From: Noviluteimonas lactosilytica
GTDB taxonomy: Bacteria; Pseudomonadota; Gammaproteobacteria; Xanthomonadales; Xanthomonadaceae
Direction: 5' to 3'
DNA length: 64,000 nucleotides
NCBI RefSeq assembly: GCF_020866925.1
Contig: NZ_JAJGAK010000001.1
Span: 186,001-250,000 of the forward strand
Shown piece after piece: positions 51,797 to 59,699 of the stretch. Position 1 is the first letter of the stretch. Every line of letters begins with the position of its first letter. Below the pieces are notes generated by a model, which was not told where the DNA came from, searched no databases, and worked only from the letters and a program-made list of their open reading frames with translations. A program made the translations under genes and the position numbers.

Positions 51797-52783
51797 CTAG
51801 TCGAAGGCGTCGATTGGAATGTCACGAAACTGGCCATCATCGGTGACTAAGAAAGTGATCCGCTTGCCAGGCTCCGGGATCACCACCTCTCGCGGGAGGC
51901 GCGCGAAACGACAAAGAAACTCGCCCACCGCTTCCGGCAACATCTCGCCAAACATTGGCCGGGATGGTGATGTTGCAAACGGCAACACGTAGAAATCGAT
52001 TCCTTGCGGCGTTTCAACGAACATGGTCTTCGGGTTGACCAGCAGCGTACGCGCCTTCGCAAACATGCTCGCCGCCAGTTCATCGAACTGGATGGGGTGA
52101 AGCGCGCGCCCATAGTATTCTGAGAAATAGTCCGCACCAACAAACGCCTGCGCACCGCTGTCAAAAGCAACGAGAATTCCAACCCGGCCAAGACGAAGAC
52201 ATAAGCAACCGTGTATGACATCGTCTTTGTAGTCGAATCTGAATGGCTCATGCTCCTTCAGTTCGAACACGAAGATGCTTGCCGGAATGTCATTGATAAA
52301 CGCGTCGAACTTCGTCGGCACGCGCACCGACTGAAGCATGTAATGAAGCAACTGAAACTGCTCCATATCCTCGGCCGTAACGATTGTTCCAACGTGAGGC
52401 TTCGCGCGATCGGCAGGCAAGAACACTTCGCGATAGAGAAAGCCGAAGAAAATCTTCAGCAACCACTGCATCAACACGACGCGGTCCATTGCCCGCACTG
52501 CCTCCGCCCCGGCAAGCACGTTCGCCTGAACCACTTGTTCGACCTTCGCCAGGTGTTCGTTGTTGCACGGCTGACAGCACGGGATGACCAGATTGCGGTA
52601 TTTGATCAGAGTGCCGTTGAGCAAATGGATTCGCACGTTCCAAAGATCGAACTCGTTTTGCACCCACTTCGGGATGACGTGCTCGACCGTGTCCTTGCCG
52701 GGCTGAATGTGCGCGCCACATAGAAAGCACGTGCTTTCCGAGAATTTGTGCTCAAGCACGCCGTCGAAAAACTTGCCGGTCAC
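51797..52783 (-). CDS. HNH endonuclease-like protein
   Basis: Predicted 328 aa. GTG 52783 is preceded by AGGGGAGGGG; a GTG at 52813 is an alternative. An N-terminal HNH/zinc-finger module is clear: Cys19, Cys22 (CFLC), Glu34-His35 (VEHVIPKW), then Cys70, Cys73 (CCQPCNNEHL). A long C-terminal domain of about 240 residues is not recognised. Such proteins usually cleave or nick DNA, in restriction or mobile-element defence. It is convergent with the PIN gene and lies 37 bp downstream of the membrane-protein gene. Confidence 0.85.
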   Translation of the reverse strand: MTGKFFDGVLEHKFSESTCFLCGAHIQPGKDTVEHVIPKWVQNEFDLWNVRIHLLNGTLIKYRNLVIPCCQPCNNEHLAKVEQVVQANVLAGAEAVRAMDRVVLMQWLLKIFFGFLYREVFLPADRAKPHVGTIVTAEDMEQFQLLHYMLQSVRVPTKFDAFINDIPASIFVFELKEHEPFRFDYKDDVIHGCLCLRLGRVGILVAFDSGAQAFVGADYFSEYYGRALHPIQFDELAASMFAKARTLLVNPKTMFVETPQGIDFYVLPFATSPSRPMFGEMLPEAVGEFLCRFARLPREVVIPEPGKRITFLVTDDGQFRDIPIDAFD

Positions 52784-52820
52784 TTCCCCTCCCCTCTCGG
52801 GCGACGACCCCACGCCTTCA

Positions 52821-53525
52821 CTACTTCTTCTTGAGCAAAAGGATCACGAGCAACACGATGATCACCGCTGCCCACGCCGGTATCGAATGCAGCCAGCCGG
52901 CGACGTAGAAAAGCAGCCATGCGGCGATGGCGATTCCGACAAGCAGAAAGGGTGTACCGACCGCCCATGCAAGGGCGGTTTCGAACGTTCTATTCGACTT
53001 GCTCAAGCTCCAATTGCGAACCGACGCGACCAGCGCGAGCGCACCAGCGCAGAAGAAGCCGATTCCGCCGAGTAGAAACAGCCAATACTTCCAGGTGCCG
53101 GCAGGCACTTCGCCGTTCATCAGCACCCATGCGTCAAGCGCGGCGAAAGCGATGAACATGACGCCGCTGGTCATGTTCTCCCGGCGCACCAGCGATTGCA
53201 TGACGTAATAGGGTTGCCCGTCACCTAAACCCTTCTTCGTGATGGGATCGAAGCCGCCGTTCGATTTGCGCAACGTAAGGGCGTAGGGCAACGCACACTG
53301 CAACTGCTCATGCCAATCGCGTTCGGCAGACTGCCACGCTGCGTCGGCGCCGTACGCCGTTTTGAGCGCGCGCTCGTCAACTTCAAACACAAGGTCGAGC
53401 GAACCGTCGACGCGCAGCGGTCCACCGAACGAAACCACACGCCTGATCGCAGGCTGATCCGATGCCCATTTCGCGAGAACGGCTTGCACCTCGCCGTAAC
53501 TTGGCCAGTACGGTTGATCGTCCAC
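52821..53525 (-). CDS. Four-helix membrane protein with N-terminal soluble domain
   Basis: Predicted 234 aa. GTG 53525 is used because GGGGGAGG lies 6 nt upstream; the frame continues through the tRNA and cannot be coding there. Residues 1-105 are soluble with IRRVVSFGGPLRVDGSLDLV, faintly like a nucleotidyltransferase strand-turn, though the second acidic residue is not in place. Four TM helices follow (about 113-131, 139-162, 180-203, 209-231), ending in KKK. Likely co-transcribed with the HNH gene. No family assigned. Confidence 0.65.
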   Translation of the reverse strand: MDDQPYWPSYGEVQAVLAKWASDQPAIRRVVSFGGPLRVDGSLDLVFEVDERALKTAYGADAAWQSAERDWHEQLQCALPYALTLRKSNGGFDPITKKGLGDGQPYYVMQSLVRRENMTSGVMFIAFAALDAWVLMNGEVPAGTWKYWLFLLGGIGFFCAGALALVASVRNWSLSKSNRTFETALAWAVGTPFLLVGIAIAAWLLFYVAGWLHSIPAWAAVIIVLLVILLLKKK

Positions 53526-53608
53526 GACCGCCTCCCCCTTCGATGTCGCGAGTGTAGCGACCGCTCGCGCCCCGCCATCGCGAACTTTTCCTAGGCGCTG
53601 CCTTGAAC

Positions 53609-53628
53609 GCCGGACATAGGCCGGACAC
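53609..53628 (+). repeat. GCCGGACAY doublet, right end
   Basis: GCCGGACAT at 53609 and GCCGGACAC at 53620, 11 bp apart and in the same direction as the left-end copies. They lie inside the element, about 70-90 bp from the right attachment repeat. Confidence 0.8.
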
Positions 53629-53654
53629 GACTTTTTTTTGGCGCGCAAACAAAA

Positions 53655-53686
53655 CGCCCCGCATGAAGAATTCTTCAAGCGGGGCG
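53655..53686 (-). terminator. Element-borne terminator next to tRNA-Cys
   Basis: CGCCCCGC (53655-53662) and GCGGGGCG (53679-53686) form the base of a long hairpin continued by ATGAAGAA/TTCTTCAA with a few mismatches. On the minus strand a TTTTGTTTG tract follows. It terminates transcription leaving the intact tRNA-Cys, replacing the ancestral terminator now stranded at the other end. Confidence 0.75.
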
Positions 53687-53695
53687 CGTATTTAC

Positions 53696-53747
53696 ATCTG
53701 GAGGCCGAGGTCGGAATTGAACCGGCGTACGCGGATTTGCAGTCCGC
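53696..53747. repeat. Attachment repeat, right (within tRNA-Cys)
   Basis: Second copy of the 52-bp direct repeat (see 45826-45877). It begins four bases beyond the tRNA 3' CCA and ends in the anticodon stem 5' strand. The upstream tRNA half is host sequence. Confidence 0.92.
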
Positions 53748-53772
53748 TGCATAACCACTCTGCCACCCGGCC
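53699..53772 (-). tRNA. tRNA-Cys (GCA anticodon)
   Basis: 74 nt with encoded CCA. Acceptor GGCCGGG pairs with CTCGGCC (one G-T pair), anticodon stem GCGGA/TCCGC with loop CTGCAAA, anticodon GCA. The 3' half is shared with the element boundary repeat; the gene is complete and likely functional. Confidence 0.96.
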
Positions 53773-53811
53773 GGATGACGTATCGGATTCAAACATATCC
53801 GACTTAAACAA

Positions 53812-53835
53812 CGAAGCCCCGCGAACGGGGCTTCG
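53812..53835. terminator. Hairpin between tRNA-Gly and tRNA-Cys
   Basis: CGAAGCCCCG (53812-53821) and CGGGGCTTCG (53826-53835) form a perfect 10-bp stem with CGAA loop; on the minus strand TTGTTT follows. It would end or process the tRNA-Gly transcript before tRNA-Cys. Confidence 0.75.
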
Positions 53836-53843
53836 TCTAAAAC

Positions 53844-53919
<76 letters not shown>

Positions 53920-53945
53920 GTTGAGCCCGCCATTTTACGGGCGAA

Positions 53946-54527
53946 TCATTGGGTGTCAACACCTGCGTGCGCCTGTTCTCGCAACGAGGGCCAGGCCGCA
54001 CGCAGATATTCGAAACCGCTCCACAACGTGAGGAGTGCGGCGACGGCCAGCATCCACTCGCCGATCGTGAACACGGGGATGCCGATGATCGGCGCCTGGT
54101 ACAGCAGCAGGGTCACCGCGACCATCTGCACGATCGTCTTGATCTTGCCGATCGAGGCGACCGCGACCTTCGCGCGCTGGCCGAGTTCGGCCATCCATTC
54201 GCGCAGCGCGGACACCGCGATCTCGCGGCCCACGATCACCGCGGCCCACAGCGCCATCCACTTGGTCGGGTGGCTCTGCACGATGAGGAACAGGGCGGTG
54301 GCGACCATCAGCTTGTCGGCGACCGGGTCGAGGAACGCGCCGAAGGCCGAGTACTGGTTCCAGCGGCGCGCGATCCAGCCGTCGAGCCAGTCGGTGGCCG
54401 AAGCGAAGGCGAACACGAACGCCGCGGCGAAGTTCGTCCACTTGTAAGGGAGATAGAAGACCAGCACCAGCACCGGGATCATCACGATCCGGGCGAGGGT
54501 CAGCATGGTCGGTACCGTCATCTTCAT
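53946..54527 (-). CDS. pgsA: CDP-diacylglycerol-glycerol-3-phosphate 3-phosphatidyltransferase
   Basis: Predicted 193 aa with several TM helices. The CDP-alcohol phosphotransferase motif is complete: Asp49-Gly50, Ala53-Arg54, Gly63, Asp67 and Asp71, within DWLDGWIARRW and GAFLDPVADK. It makes phosphatidylglycerol phosphate from CDP-diacylglycerol and glycerol-3-phosphate in the inner membrane. The start overlaps the uvrC stop (ATGA). It is followed by the tRNA genes; pgsA-tRNA order is common in this group. Confidence 0.96.
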   Translation of the reverse strand: MKMTVPTMLTLARIVMIPVLVLVFYLPYKWTNFAAAFVFAFASATDWLDGWIARRWNQYSAFGAFLDPVADKLMVATALFLIVQSHPTKWMALWAAVIVGREIAVSALREWMAELGQRAKVAVASIGKIKTIVQMVAVTLLLYQAPIIGIPVFTIGEWMLAVAALLTLWSGFEYLRAAWPSLREQAHAGVDTQ

Positions 54528-56389
54528 CCGTCGCGTCCTGCTTCAGTTCCCGCTGCCGGCACGGGCAGCCCGTGCAGCGTCGCATAGATTCGCTCCGCCA
54601 GCGCGGCGTTGATGCCTTCCACGCGCGCGATCTCCTCCGCGCCCGCCTGTTTCAGGCCGCCCAGGCCGCCGAAATGCTTGAGCAGGCTCGCGCGCCGGCG
54701 CGGGCCGATGCCGGGGATGTCCTCGAGCCGGCTGGTCGAACGCGCCTTCTGCCGCTTGCCGCGGTGGCCGGTGATCGCGAAGCGATGGGCTTCGTCGCGG
54801 ACCTGCTGCACCAATTGCAGCGCGGGGGATTCGGCGCCGGGGCGCAGTTCGCGGCCGTCGGGGAGGATCAGCGTTTCGTGGCCGGCGCGGCGTTCCTCGC
54901 CCTTCGCCACGCCGACGACATACACGTTCGGCACGCCGAGATCCTTCAGCACGGCATTGGCCTGCGCGAGCTGGCCCTTGCCGCCGTCGATCAGCAACAC
55001 GTCGGGCATCACGCCGCCCTCTTCGATCGCGCGGCGGAAGCGGCGCTCGAGCGCCTGGTGCATCGCCGCGTAATCGTCGCCGGGTTCGATGCCGGTGATG
55101 TTGTAGCGGCGGTATTGCGCGCGCACCGGACCGTTGGCGTCGAACACCACCTGCGAGGCCACCGTCGCTTCGCCCATCGTGTGGCTGATGTCGAAGCATT
55201 CGATGCGTTTTGGAACTTCGGCCAGGCCCAGCATTTCGCGCAGCGCTTCGGCGCGCGCGCTCTGCGCGGCGTGGCTCGCCAGTTCGGTCGCGAGCGTGAG
55301 CTCGGCATTGCGGCGCACCAGGTCGACGTACCCTGCCCGCTCGCCACGCACGTTGCACTTGAGCTGGATCTTGCGGCCCGCGGTTTCCCACAGCGCGACT
55401 TCGATGAGTTCGCGATCGGGCACGTCGCGGTCGAGCACGATCTCGCGCGGCGGCGGTTGTTCGCCGTAGTACTGCGAAATGAACGCGGACAGCACTTCTT
55501 CCGGCGGCGCGCCGTTGGTCTTCGGGAAAAACGCGCGCGTGCCGAGGTTGCGTCCGTCGCGGAACGCGAGCAACAGCACGCATGCGGACGCGCCCTGCAT
55601 CGCGACACTCAACACGTCGAGGTCGGCGGCCTGGCCATCGACGTACTGGCGCGCCTGCAACTTGCGGATCGTCTGCACGAGGTCGCGCATGCGTGCGGCT
55701 TCCTCGAAGTCGAGGCGCTCGCTCGCCGCTTCCATCGCAGACGTGAGTTCGTTGCCGAGTTCTTCGCTGCGGCCGTCGAGGAACAACGATGCGCGACGCA
55801 CCGCATCGGCGTAATCGCGCGCAGGCACGAGCCCGACGCACGGCGCGCTGCAGCGCCCGATCTGGTACTGCAGGCACGGCCGCGAACGATTGCGGAACAC
55901 GCTGTCTTCGCAGCTGCGCAACTTGAACAGCTTGTGCATCGAGTTGAGCGTCTCGCGCACCGCGGCCGCGCTCGGATACGGACCGAAGTAACGACCGGGA
56001 ATCCCGCGCGGGCCACGATGGAACGCCAGGCGCGGCCACGCTTCCTGCGTCAGCAACACGTACGGATAACTCTTGTCGTCGCGCAGCAGCACGTTGTAGC
56101 GCGGCGCGAGCGACTTGATCAGCTGGTTCTCGAGCAGCAGCGCTTCGGCGTCGGTGCGCACGACCGTGACTTCCATGCGCACGACCTGGGCGAGCATGGC
56201 CATCGTGCGCGCGGTCTTCGGCGTCGCGTTGAAGTAGCTGCCGACGCGGTTCTTCAGCACGCGCGCCTTGCCGACGTACAGGACGGCGTCGTCCTTGCCG
56301 TACATGCGGTACACGCCGGGCTGCGTGCCGAGGGCGCGGGCGAAGGCCTTGCCGTCGAAGGGAGGTTGCTGCGAAGCTTGGGTGGTCAC
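54524..56389 (-). CDS. uvrC: Excinuclease ABC subunit C
   Basis: Predicted 621 aa. GTG 56389 is the start; the upstream frame has no homology. GIY-YIG nuclease domain at 15-95 (GVYRMYGKDDAVLYVGKA), UVR/UvrB-binding motif about 205-240, RNase H-like 5' nuclease domain with Asp400 (ECFDISHTMG), and C-terminal helix-hairpin-helix repeats (DIPGIGPRRRASLLKHFGGL). It makes both incisions in nucleotide-excision repair with UvrA and UvrB, neither encoded here. Confidence 0.97.
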   Translation of the reverse strand: MTTQASQQPPFDGKAFARALGTQPGVYRMYGKDDAVLYVGKARVLKNRVGSYFNATPKTARTMAMLAQVVRMEVTVVRTDAEALLLENQLIKSLAPRYNVLLRDDKSYPYVLLTQEAWPRLAFHRGPRGIPGRYFGPYPSAAAVRETLNSMHKLFKLRSCEDSVFRNRSRPCLQYQIGRCSAPCVGLVPARDYADAVRRASLFLDGRSEELGNELTSAMEAASERLDFEEAARMRDLVQTIRKLQARQYVDGQAADLDVLSVAMQGASACVLLLAFRDGRNLGTRAFFPKTNGAPPEEVLSAFISQYYGEQPPPREIVLDRDVPDRELIEVALWETAGRKIQLKCNVRGERAGYVDLVRRNAELTLATELASHAAQSARAEALREMLGLAEVPKRIECFDISHTMGEATVASQVVFDANGPVRAQYRRYNITGIEPGDDYAAMHQALERRFRRAIEEGGVMPDVLLIDGGKGQLAQANAVLKDLGVPNVYVVGVAKGEERRAGHETLILPDGRELRPGAESPALQLVQQVRDEAHRFAITGHRGKRQKARSTSRLEDIPGIGPRRRASLLKHFGGLGGLKQAGAEEIARVEGINAALAERIYATLHGLPVPAAGTEAGRDG

Positions 56390-56424
56390 AGGGGCATTAT
56401 TGCGCAAGGGAGAGGGGCACCGAC

Positions 56425-57351
56425 GTGCGATCCCCCGGACGTTCCGCCTTCCTTCACCGGGCCGTGATCGCCGCGCTGCTGTTCGCATCGCTGCCATTCG
56501 CATCCATGGGGGCGCGCGCGCAGGAAATCGAGCCCCGCGCCTATTCGAATGCGCCGGTCGGCGTGAACTTCTTCATCGCAGGTGCGGTGCGCACCGAGGG
56601 CGGCCTCTCGTTCGACGCCGTGCCCATCACCGATGCCCGCATCGAGACGACCAGTGCGGTCTTCGCCTACGCGCGCACGCTCGACCTGTGGGGGAAGTCG
56701 GGCAAGTTCGATGTCATCGTGCCCTACACCCATTTGCAGGGCACGGCGCTCTACCAGGGCGATCCGATCGAACGCGACGTGACCGGTTTCGGCCGCGGCG
56801 CCTTCCGCATGTCGATCAACCTGCATGGCGCGCCCGCGTTGTCGCTCGAGGAGTTCCGCGACTGGAAGCAGGACGTCATCGTCGGCGTGAGCCTGCAGGT
56901 TTCGCCGCCGTGGGCGCAGTACGACGAGGGCCGCGCGGTGAACATCGGCAGCAACCGGTGGTCGTTCAAGCCGGAGATCGGCGTGTCGAAGGCGATGGGC
57001 CCGTGGACGTTCGAAGCGCAGGCGGCGGTCGTGTTCTTCACCGACAACGACGAATTCTTCAACGGCAACACGCGCTCGCAGGATCCGCTGTACTCGCTGC
57101 AGGGACACGCGATCTACGGGTTTTCCAACGGCACGTGGCTCTCGGTCGACGGCACGTGGTTCGCCGGCGGGCGCTCGCAGGTGAACGGCGTGCTCAACAA
57201 CGACCTGCAGCAGAACTGGCGCGTCGGGGCGACGATCGCGCTCCCCATCGATCGCGCGAACTCGATCAAGTTCAGCGCGAGCAGCGGCGTGTCGGCGCGC
57301 ACCGGCAACAACTTCGATGCGATCGGCGTGGCCTGGCAGCATCGCTGGTAA
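56425..57351 (+). CDS. Outer-membrane transporter-like beta-barrel (phenol MetA-pathway type)
   Basis: Predicted 308 aa from GTG 56425 with GAGAGGGG upstream. Signal peptide 1-33 (ARAQE), then beta-barrel strands with NFFIAGAVRTEGGLSFD, VIVPYTHLQGTALYQGD and the C-terminal FDAIGVAWQHRW. It matches the family of putative outer-membrane transporters linked to MetA-type phenol degradation, whose substrates are mostly unproved. The C-terminal residue is Trp rather than Phe. It converges on the thioredoxin-like NHL gene. Confidence 0.8.
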   Translation: MRSPGRSAFLHRAVIAALLFASLPFASMGARAQEIEPRAYSNAPVGVNFFIAGAVRTEGGLSFDAVPITDARIETTSAVFAYARTLDLWGKSGKFDVIVPYTHLQGTALYQGDPIERDVTGFGRGAFRMSINLHGAPALSLEEFRDWKQDVIVGVSLQVSPPWAQYDEGRAVNIGSNRWSFKPEIGVSKAMGPWTFEAQAAVVFFTDNDEFFNGNTRSQDPLYSLQGHAIYGFSNGTWLSVDGTWFAGGRSQVNGVLNNDLQQNWRVGATIALPIDRANSIKFSASSGVSARTGNNFDAIGVAWQHRW

Positions 57352-57355
57352 GAGC

Positions 57356-57410
57356 AAAACAGGGGTCAGAGCACCATTTCGAGGCGAAATGGTGCTCTGA
57401 CCCCTGTTTT
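57356..57410. repeat. 26-bp perfect palindrome, bidirectional terminator / REP-like
   Basis: Arms 57356-57381 and 57385-57410 are perfect inverted repeats of 26 bp around AGG, with AAAAC on the left and GTTTT on the right. The core CAGGGGTCAGAGCACCATTT resembles REP-type elements found many times in related genomes. It is flanked by T-runs in both directions and sits between two convergent stops. Confidence 0.85.
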
Positions 57411-57414
57411 TGTT

Positions 57415-58827
57415 TCACTCGCCGACGGGGACGTGCTGCACCGCGCCCGTCTTCGGATCGACGCGCAGGATCGCGTGCGCATCGGTGTCGGCGATCCACA
57501 CCGAGCCTGCGCCCACGGCCAGGCCCGCGGGGCCGTGCAACGGTTGCGGCAACATGTGCGTCGCGAGATCGCCGCCGCCCAGGCGCAGGCTGCGCAGGCG
57601 ATCGTTGCCGGCGTCGGCGATCCACAGCAGCGGCGCGTCGGGATCCAGCGCGATCGCCTGCGGTTCCTGCAGTTGCGCGATGTTGCGCGGCCCGTCGACG
57701 TGGCCGAACGTCCACGCGCCCTGCCCCAACAGCGTCTGCACCGCCTGGTCGCGCAGTTGCAGCGAACGGATCGCCGAACCCGCGGCATCGCACACGTAGA
57801 GCGTCTGCTGCACGGCCGCGAGCGCGACCGGCTGCGCGAACGCGGCCGTCTTCCCGACGCCGTCCTTCACGTTCAATGCACCCGACCCCGCGCGGAACGT
57901 CAGCTGCGCGTTGCCGAGTTCGTAAGTCCACACCGTGTTGTCGCCGGCGAGCGCGACGTGCAACTGGTCGTTCGCGACCGCGACCGCACGCGGCGTATCC
58001 AGCGACACCGCGAGCGTATCGCGCACCGGGCCTTCGGTCGGCGTGCCGCGGCGCCCGTTGCCGATCAGCGTGATGGTGTCGCCCGTGCGCAGGTTGATGC
58101 GGCGCACCGCGTGATTGCCGCTGTCGGCGACGTAGAGCATGTCGCGCTGCAACGTGAGCCCGCACGGCGAATGGAACGACGCATGCGCGGCGTCGCCGTC
58201 GTTGAGCGTCGCGGCGCCCGTCCCGAACGTGCGCAGGATGCGGCCCGCGTGGTTGCACTCCAGCACGCGGTGGTGGCCGGTGTCGGCGATGTAGAGATAT
58301 TGCGACGTCACCGCCAGCCCGGTCGGGAACTGCAGCGGCATCTCCGGTTCGCGCCCGCGATGCACAACGATGCCGTCGTCTTCCATTTCCGGTTGATCGG
58401 CGAGCGCCTGCAGTCGCTTTTCGAACACGGCGATCGCATCGCCGCCTTCCAGGCGCGTCACGATTTCACCGGCGCCGTCGATCAGCACCATCGACGGCCA
58501 ATGCCGCACACCCCACTGCTGCCACGCGACCCAATCGGAATCGAGCGCGATCGGGAAACGCACGCCGTGGCGATGCGCGCGCTTCATCACGCGGCGCGGA
58601 TCGCGCTCGTGGTCGAAGCGCGGCACGTGGATGGCGAACACGCGGAACTTGCCGGGATAGCGCGCGCGCAGCGCCTGCAGGTCGTGCAACGCCTGCGTCG
58701 ACCACGACGAACCGATGTTGACGAACGCGACGACCGTCAGCCAGCCGCGCAACGCGACCCCGCTCGGCGGCGTGGCGTTGAGCCAATCCAGTGACGAAGG
58801 AAATCCCGGTACCAGCGCGCGTCCCAT
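57415..58827 (-). CDS. Thioredoxin-fold plus NHL-repeat protein (NHLRC2-like)
   Basis: Predicted 470 aa, ATG 58827. Residues 1-150 are a thioredoxin-like domain (LTVVAFVNIGSSWSTQAL, FAIHVPRFDHE, WPSMVLIDGAGEIV), but the CxxC site is GSSWS, so redox activity through a dithiol is not expected. From about 165 come NHL repeats (FPTGLAVTSQYLYIADTGHHRV, HSPCGLTLQRDMLYVADSGNH). The order resembles NHLRC2. No signal peptide is evident, so it is cytoplasmic. Function unknown. Confidence 0.85.
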   Translation of the reverse strand: MGRALVPGFPSSLDWLNATPPSGVALRGWLTVVAFVNIGSSWSTQALHDLQALRARYPGKFRVFAIHVPRFDHERDPRRVMKRAHRHGVRFPIALDSDWVAWQQWGVRHWPSMVLIDGAGEIVTRLEGGDAIAVFEKRLQALADQPEMEDDGIVVHRGREPEMPLQFPTGLAVTSQYLYIADTGHHRVLECNHAGRILRTFGTGAATLNDGDAAHASFHSPCGLTLQRDMLYVADSGNHAVRRINLRTGDTITLIGNGRRGTPTEGPVRDTLAVSLDTPRAVAVANDQLHVALAGDNTVWTYELGNAQLTFRAGSGALNVKDGVGKTAAFAQPVALAAVQQTLYVCDAAGSAIRSLQLRDQAVQTLLGQGAWTFGHVDGPRNIAQLQEPQAIALDPDAPLLWIADAGNDRLRSLRLGGGDLATHMLPQPLHGPAGLAVGAGSVWIADTDAHAILRVDPKTGAVQHVPVGE

Positions 58828-58904
58828 CGAACCTGCTCCCCTGCAACCCCGTTCGCCAGTCTAGGCAAGGGTGCAATGCAGCATGCGTGACGACGTCCGA
58901 GGCT

Positions 58905-59699
58905 TCAATGCCCCGCGGTGGTCGCGGCCCAATGTCGTTGCGCGCGTTCGAGGTCTTCGGGCGTGTCGACGCCGGGTGGAAACGGTTCCGGCGACAACGC
59001 GACCGCGATGCGGAAGCCTGCTTCGAGGGCGCGCAGTTGTTCGAGGGACTCGATGCGCTCCAGGCGACCGGGCGCCAACGACGCGAAGCGTTTCAGGAAT
59101 CCCGTGCGATAGGCGTACAAGCCGATGTGCCGCAACCAGTGTGCGCCCTGCGGCAACACGCTGCGGTCGTCGGCGAACGCGTCGCGCGGCCACGGGATCG
59201 GCGCGCGGCTGAAGTACAGCGCCGTGCCGTCGTCGGCGCGAACGAGCTTCACGGTGTTCGGGTCGAACAGCGCGGCGGCATCCTCGATCGGTGTCGCGAG
59301 CGTCGCCATCTCCGCGCCCGATTCGGCCAGCGCGCGCGCCGCGGCCTGCAAACCCGACGCAGGCGCGAACGGTTCGTCGCCCTGCAGGTTCACGACGATC
59401 GTGTCGTCGGACCAGCCGGCGATGCGCGCGCATTCGGCGAGGCGGTCCGTGCCCGATGCGTGATCGGGCGACGTCATCGCCACGCGCACGCCGCAACCTT
59501 CGAGCACGTTCGCGATGCGTTCGTCGTCGGCGGCGACCCACACATCGCGCGCACCGGCGGCGAGCGCGCGCAGCGCGACGTGCAGGACGAGCGGCCGGTT
59601 GCCGATCAGTTGCAGCGGCTTGTCCGGCAAACGCGAAGCGGCGTAGCGCGCGGGAATGGCGACGACGAAATCCGGCGTGGACATCAGGGGCGTGGTCAT
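58905..59699 (-). CDS. kdsB: 3-deoxy-manno-octulosonate cytidylyltransferase
   Basis: Predicted 264 aa. The nucleotidyltransferase N-terminus [18 protein letters not shown] (residues about 12-29), the active-site loop VNLQGDEPF and the RHIGLYAYR motif are typical. It activates KDO as CMP-KDO for lipopolysaccharide inner core. ATG 59699 overlaps the lpxK stop by 4 nt; an alternative ATG is at 59684. Last gene of the lipid A block. Confidence 0.96.
   Translation of the reverse strand: MTTPLMSTPDFVVAIPARYAASRLPDKPLQLIGNRPLVLHVALRALAAGARDVWVAADDERIANVLEGCGVRVAMTSPDHASGTDRLAECARIAGWSDDTIVVNLQGDEPFAPASGLQAAARALAESGAEMATLATPIEDAAALFDPNTVKLVRADDGTALYFSRAPIPWPRDAFADDRSVLPQGAHWLRHIGLYAYRTGFLKRFASLAPGRLERIESLEQLRALEAGFRIAVALSPEPFPPGVDTPEDLERAQRHWAATTAGH

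Larger units (their letters stand above)
45826..53747. mobile_element. Integrative element inserted in tRNA-Cys (about 7.9 kb)
   Basis: Bounded by a 52-bp direct repeat of the tRNA-Cys 3' half; the intact tRNA-Cys is at the right end. Inside: tyrosine integrase, hypothetical, AlpA-like HTH, two further proteins with a phased-repeat region, mercury pair, PIN-like and HNH nucleases and a membrane protein. No phage structural, relaxase or transfer genes are seen, so it is a small genomic island or satellite that would need help to move between cells. By eye, its right half is less GC-rich than flanking genes. Confidence 0.92.

Noticed and set aside
45826-53747. Prophage
   Set aside because: No capsid, tail, terminase or lysis gene is visible; only integrase and accessory genes are present.
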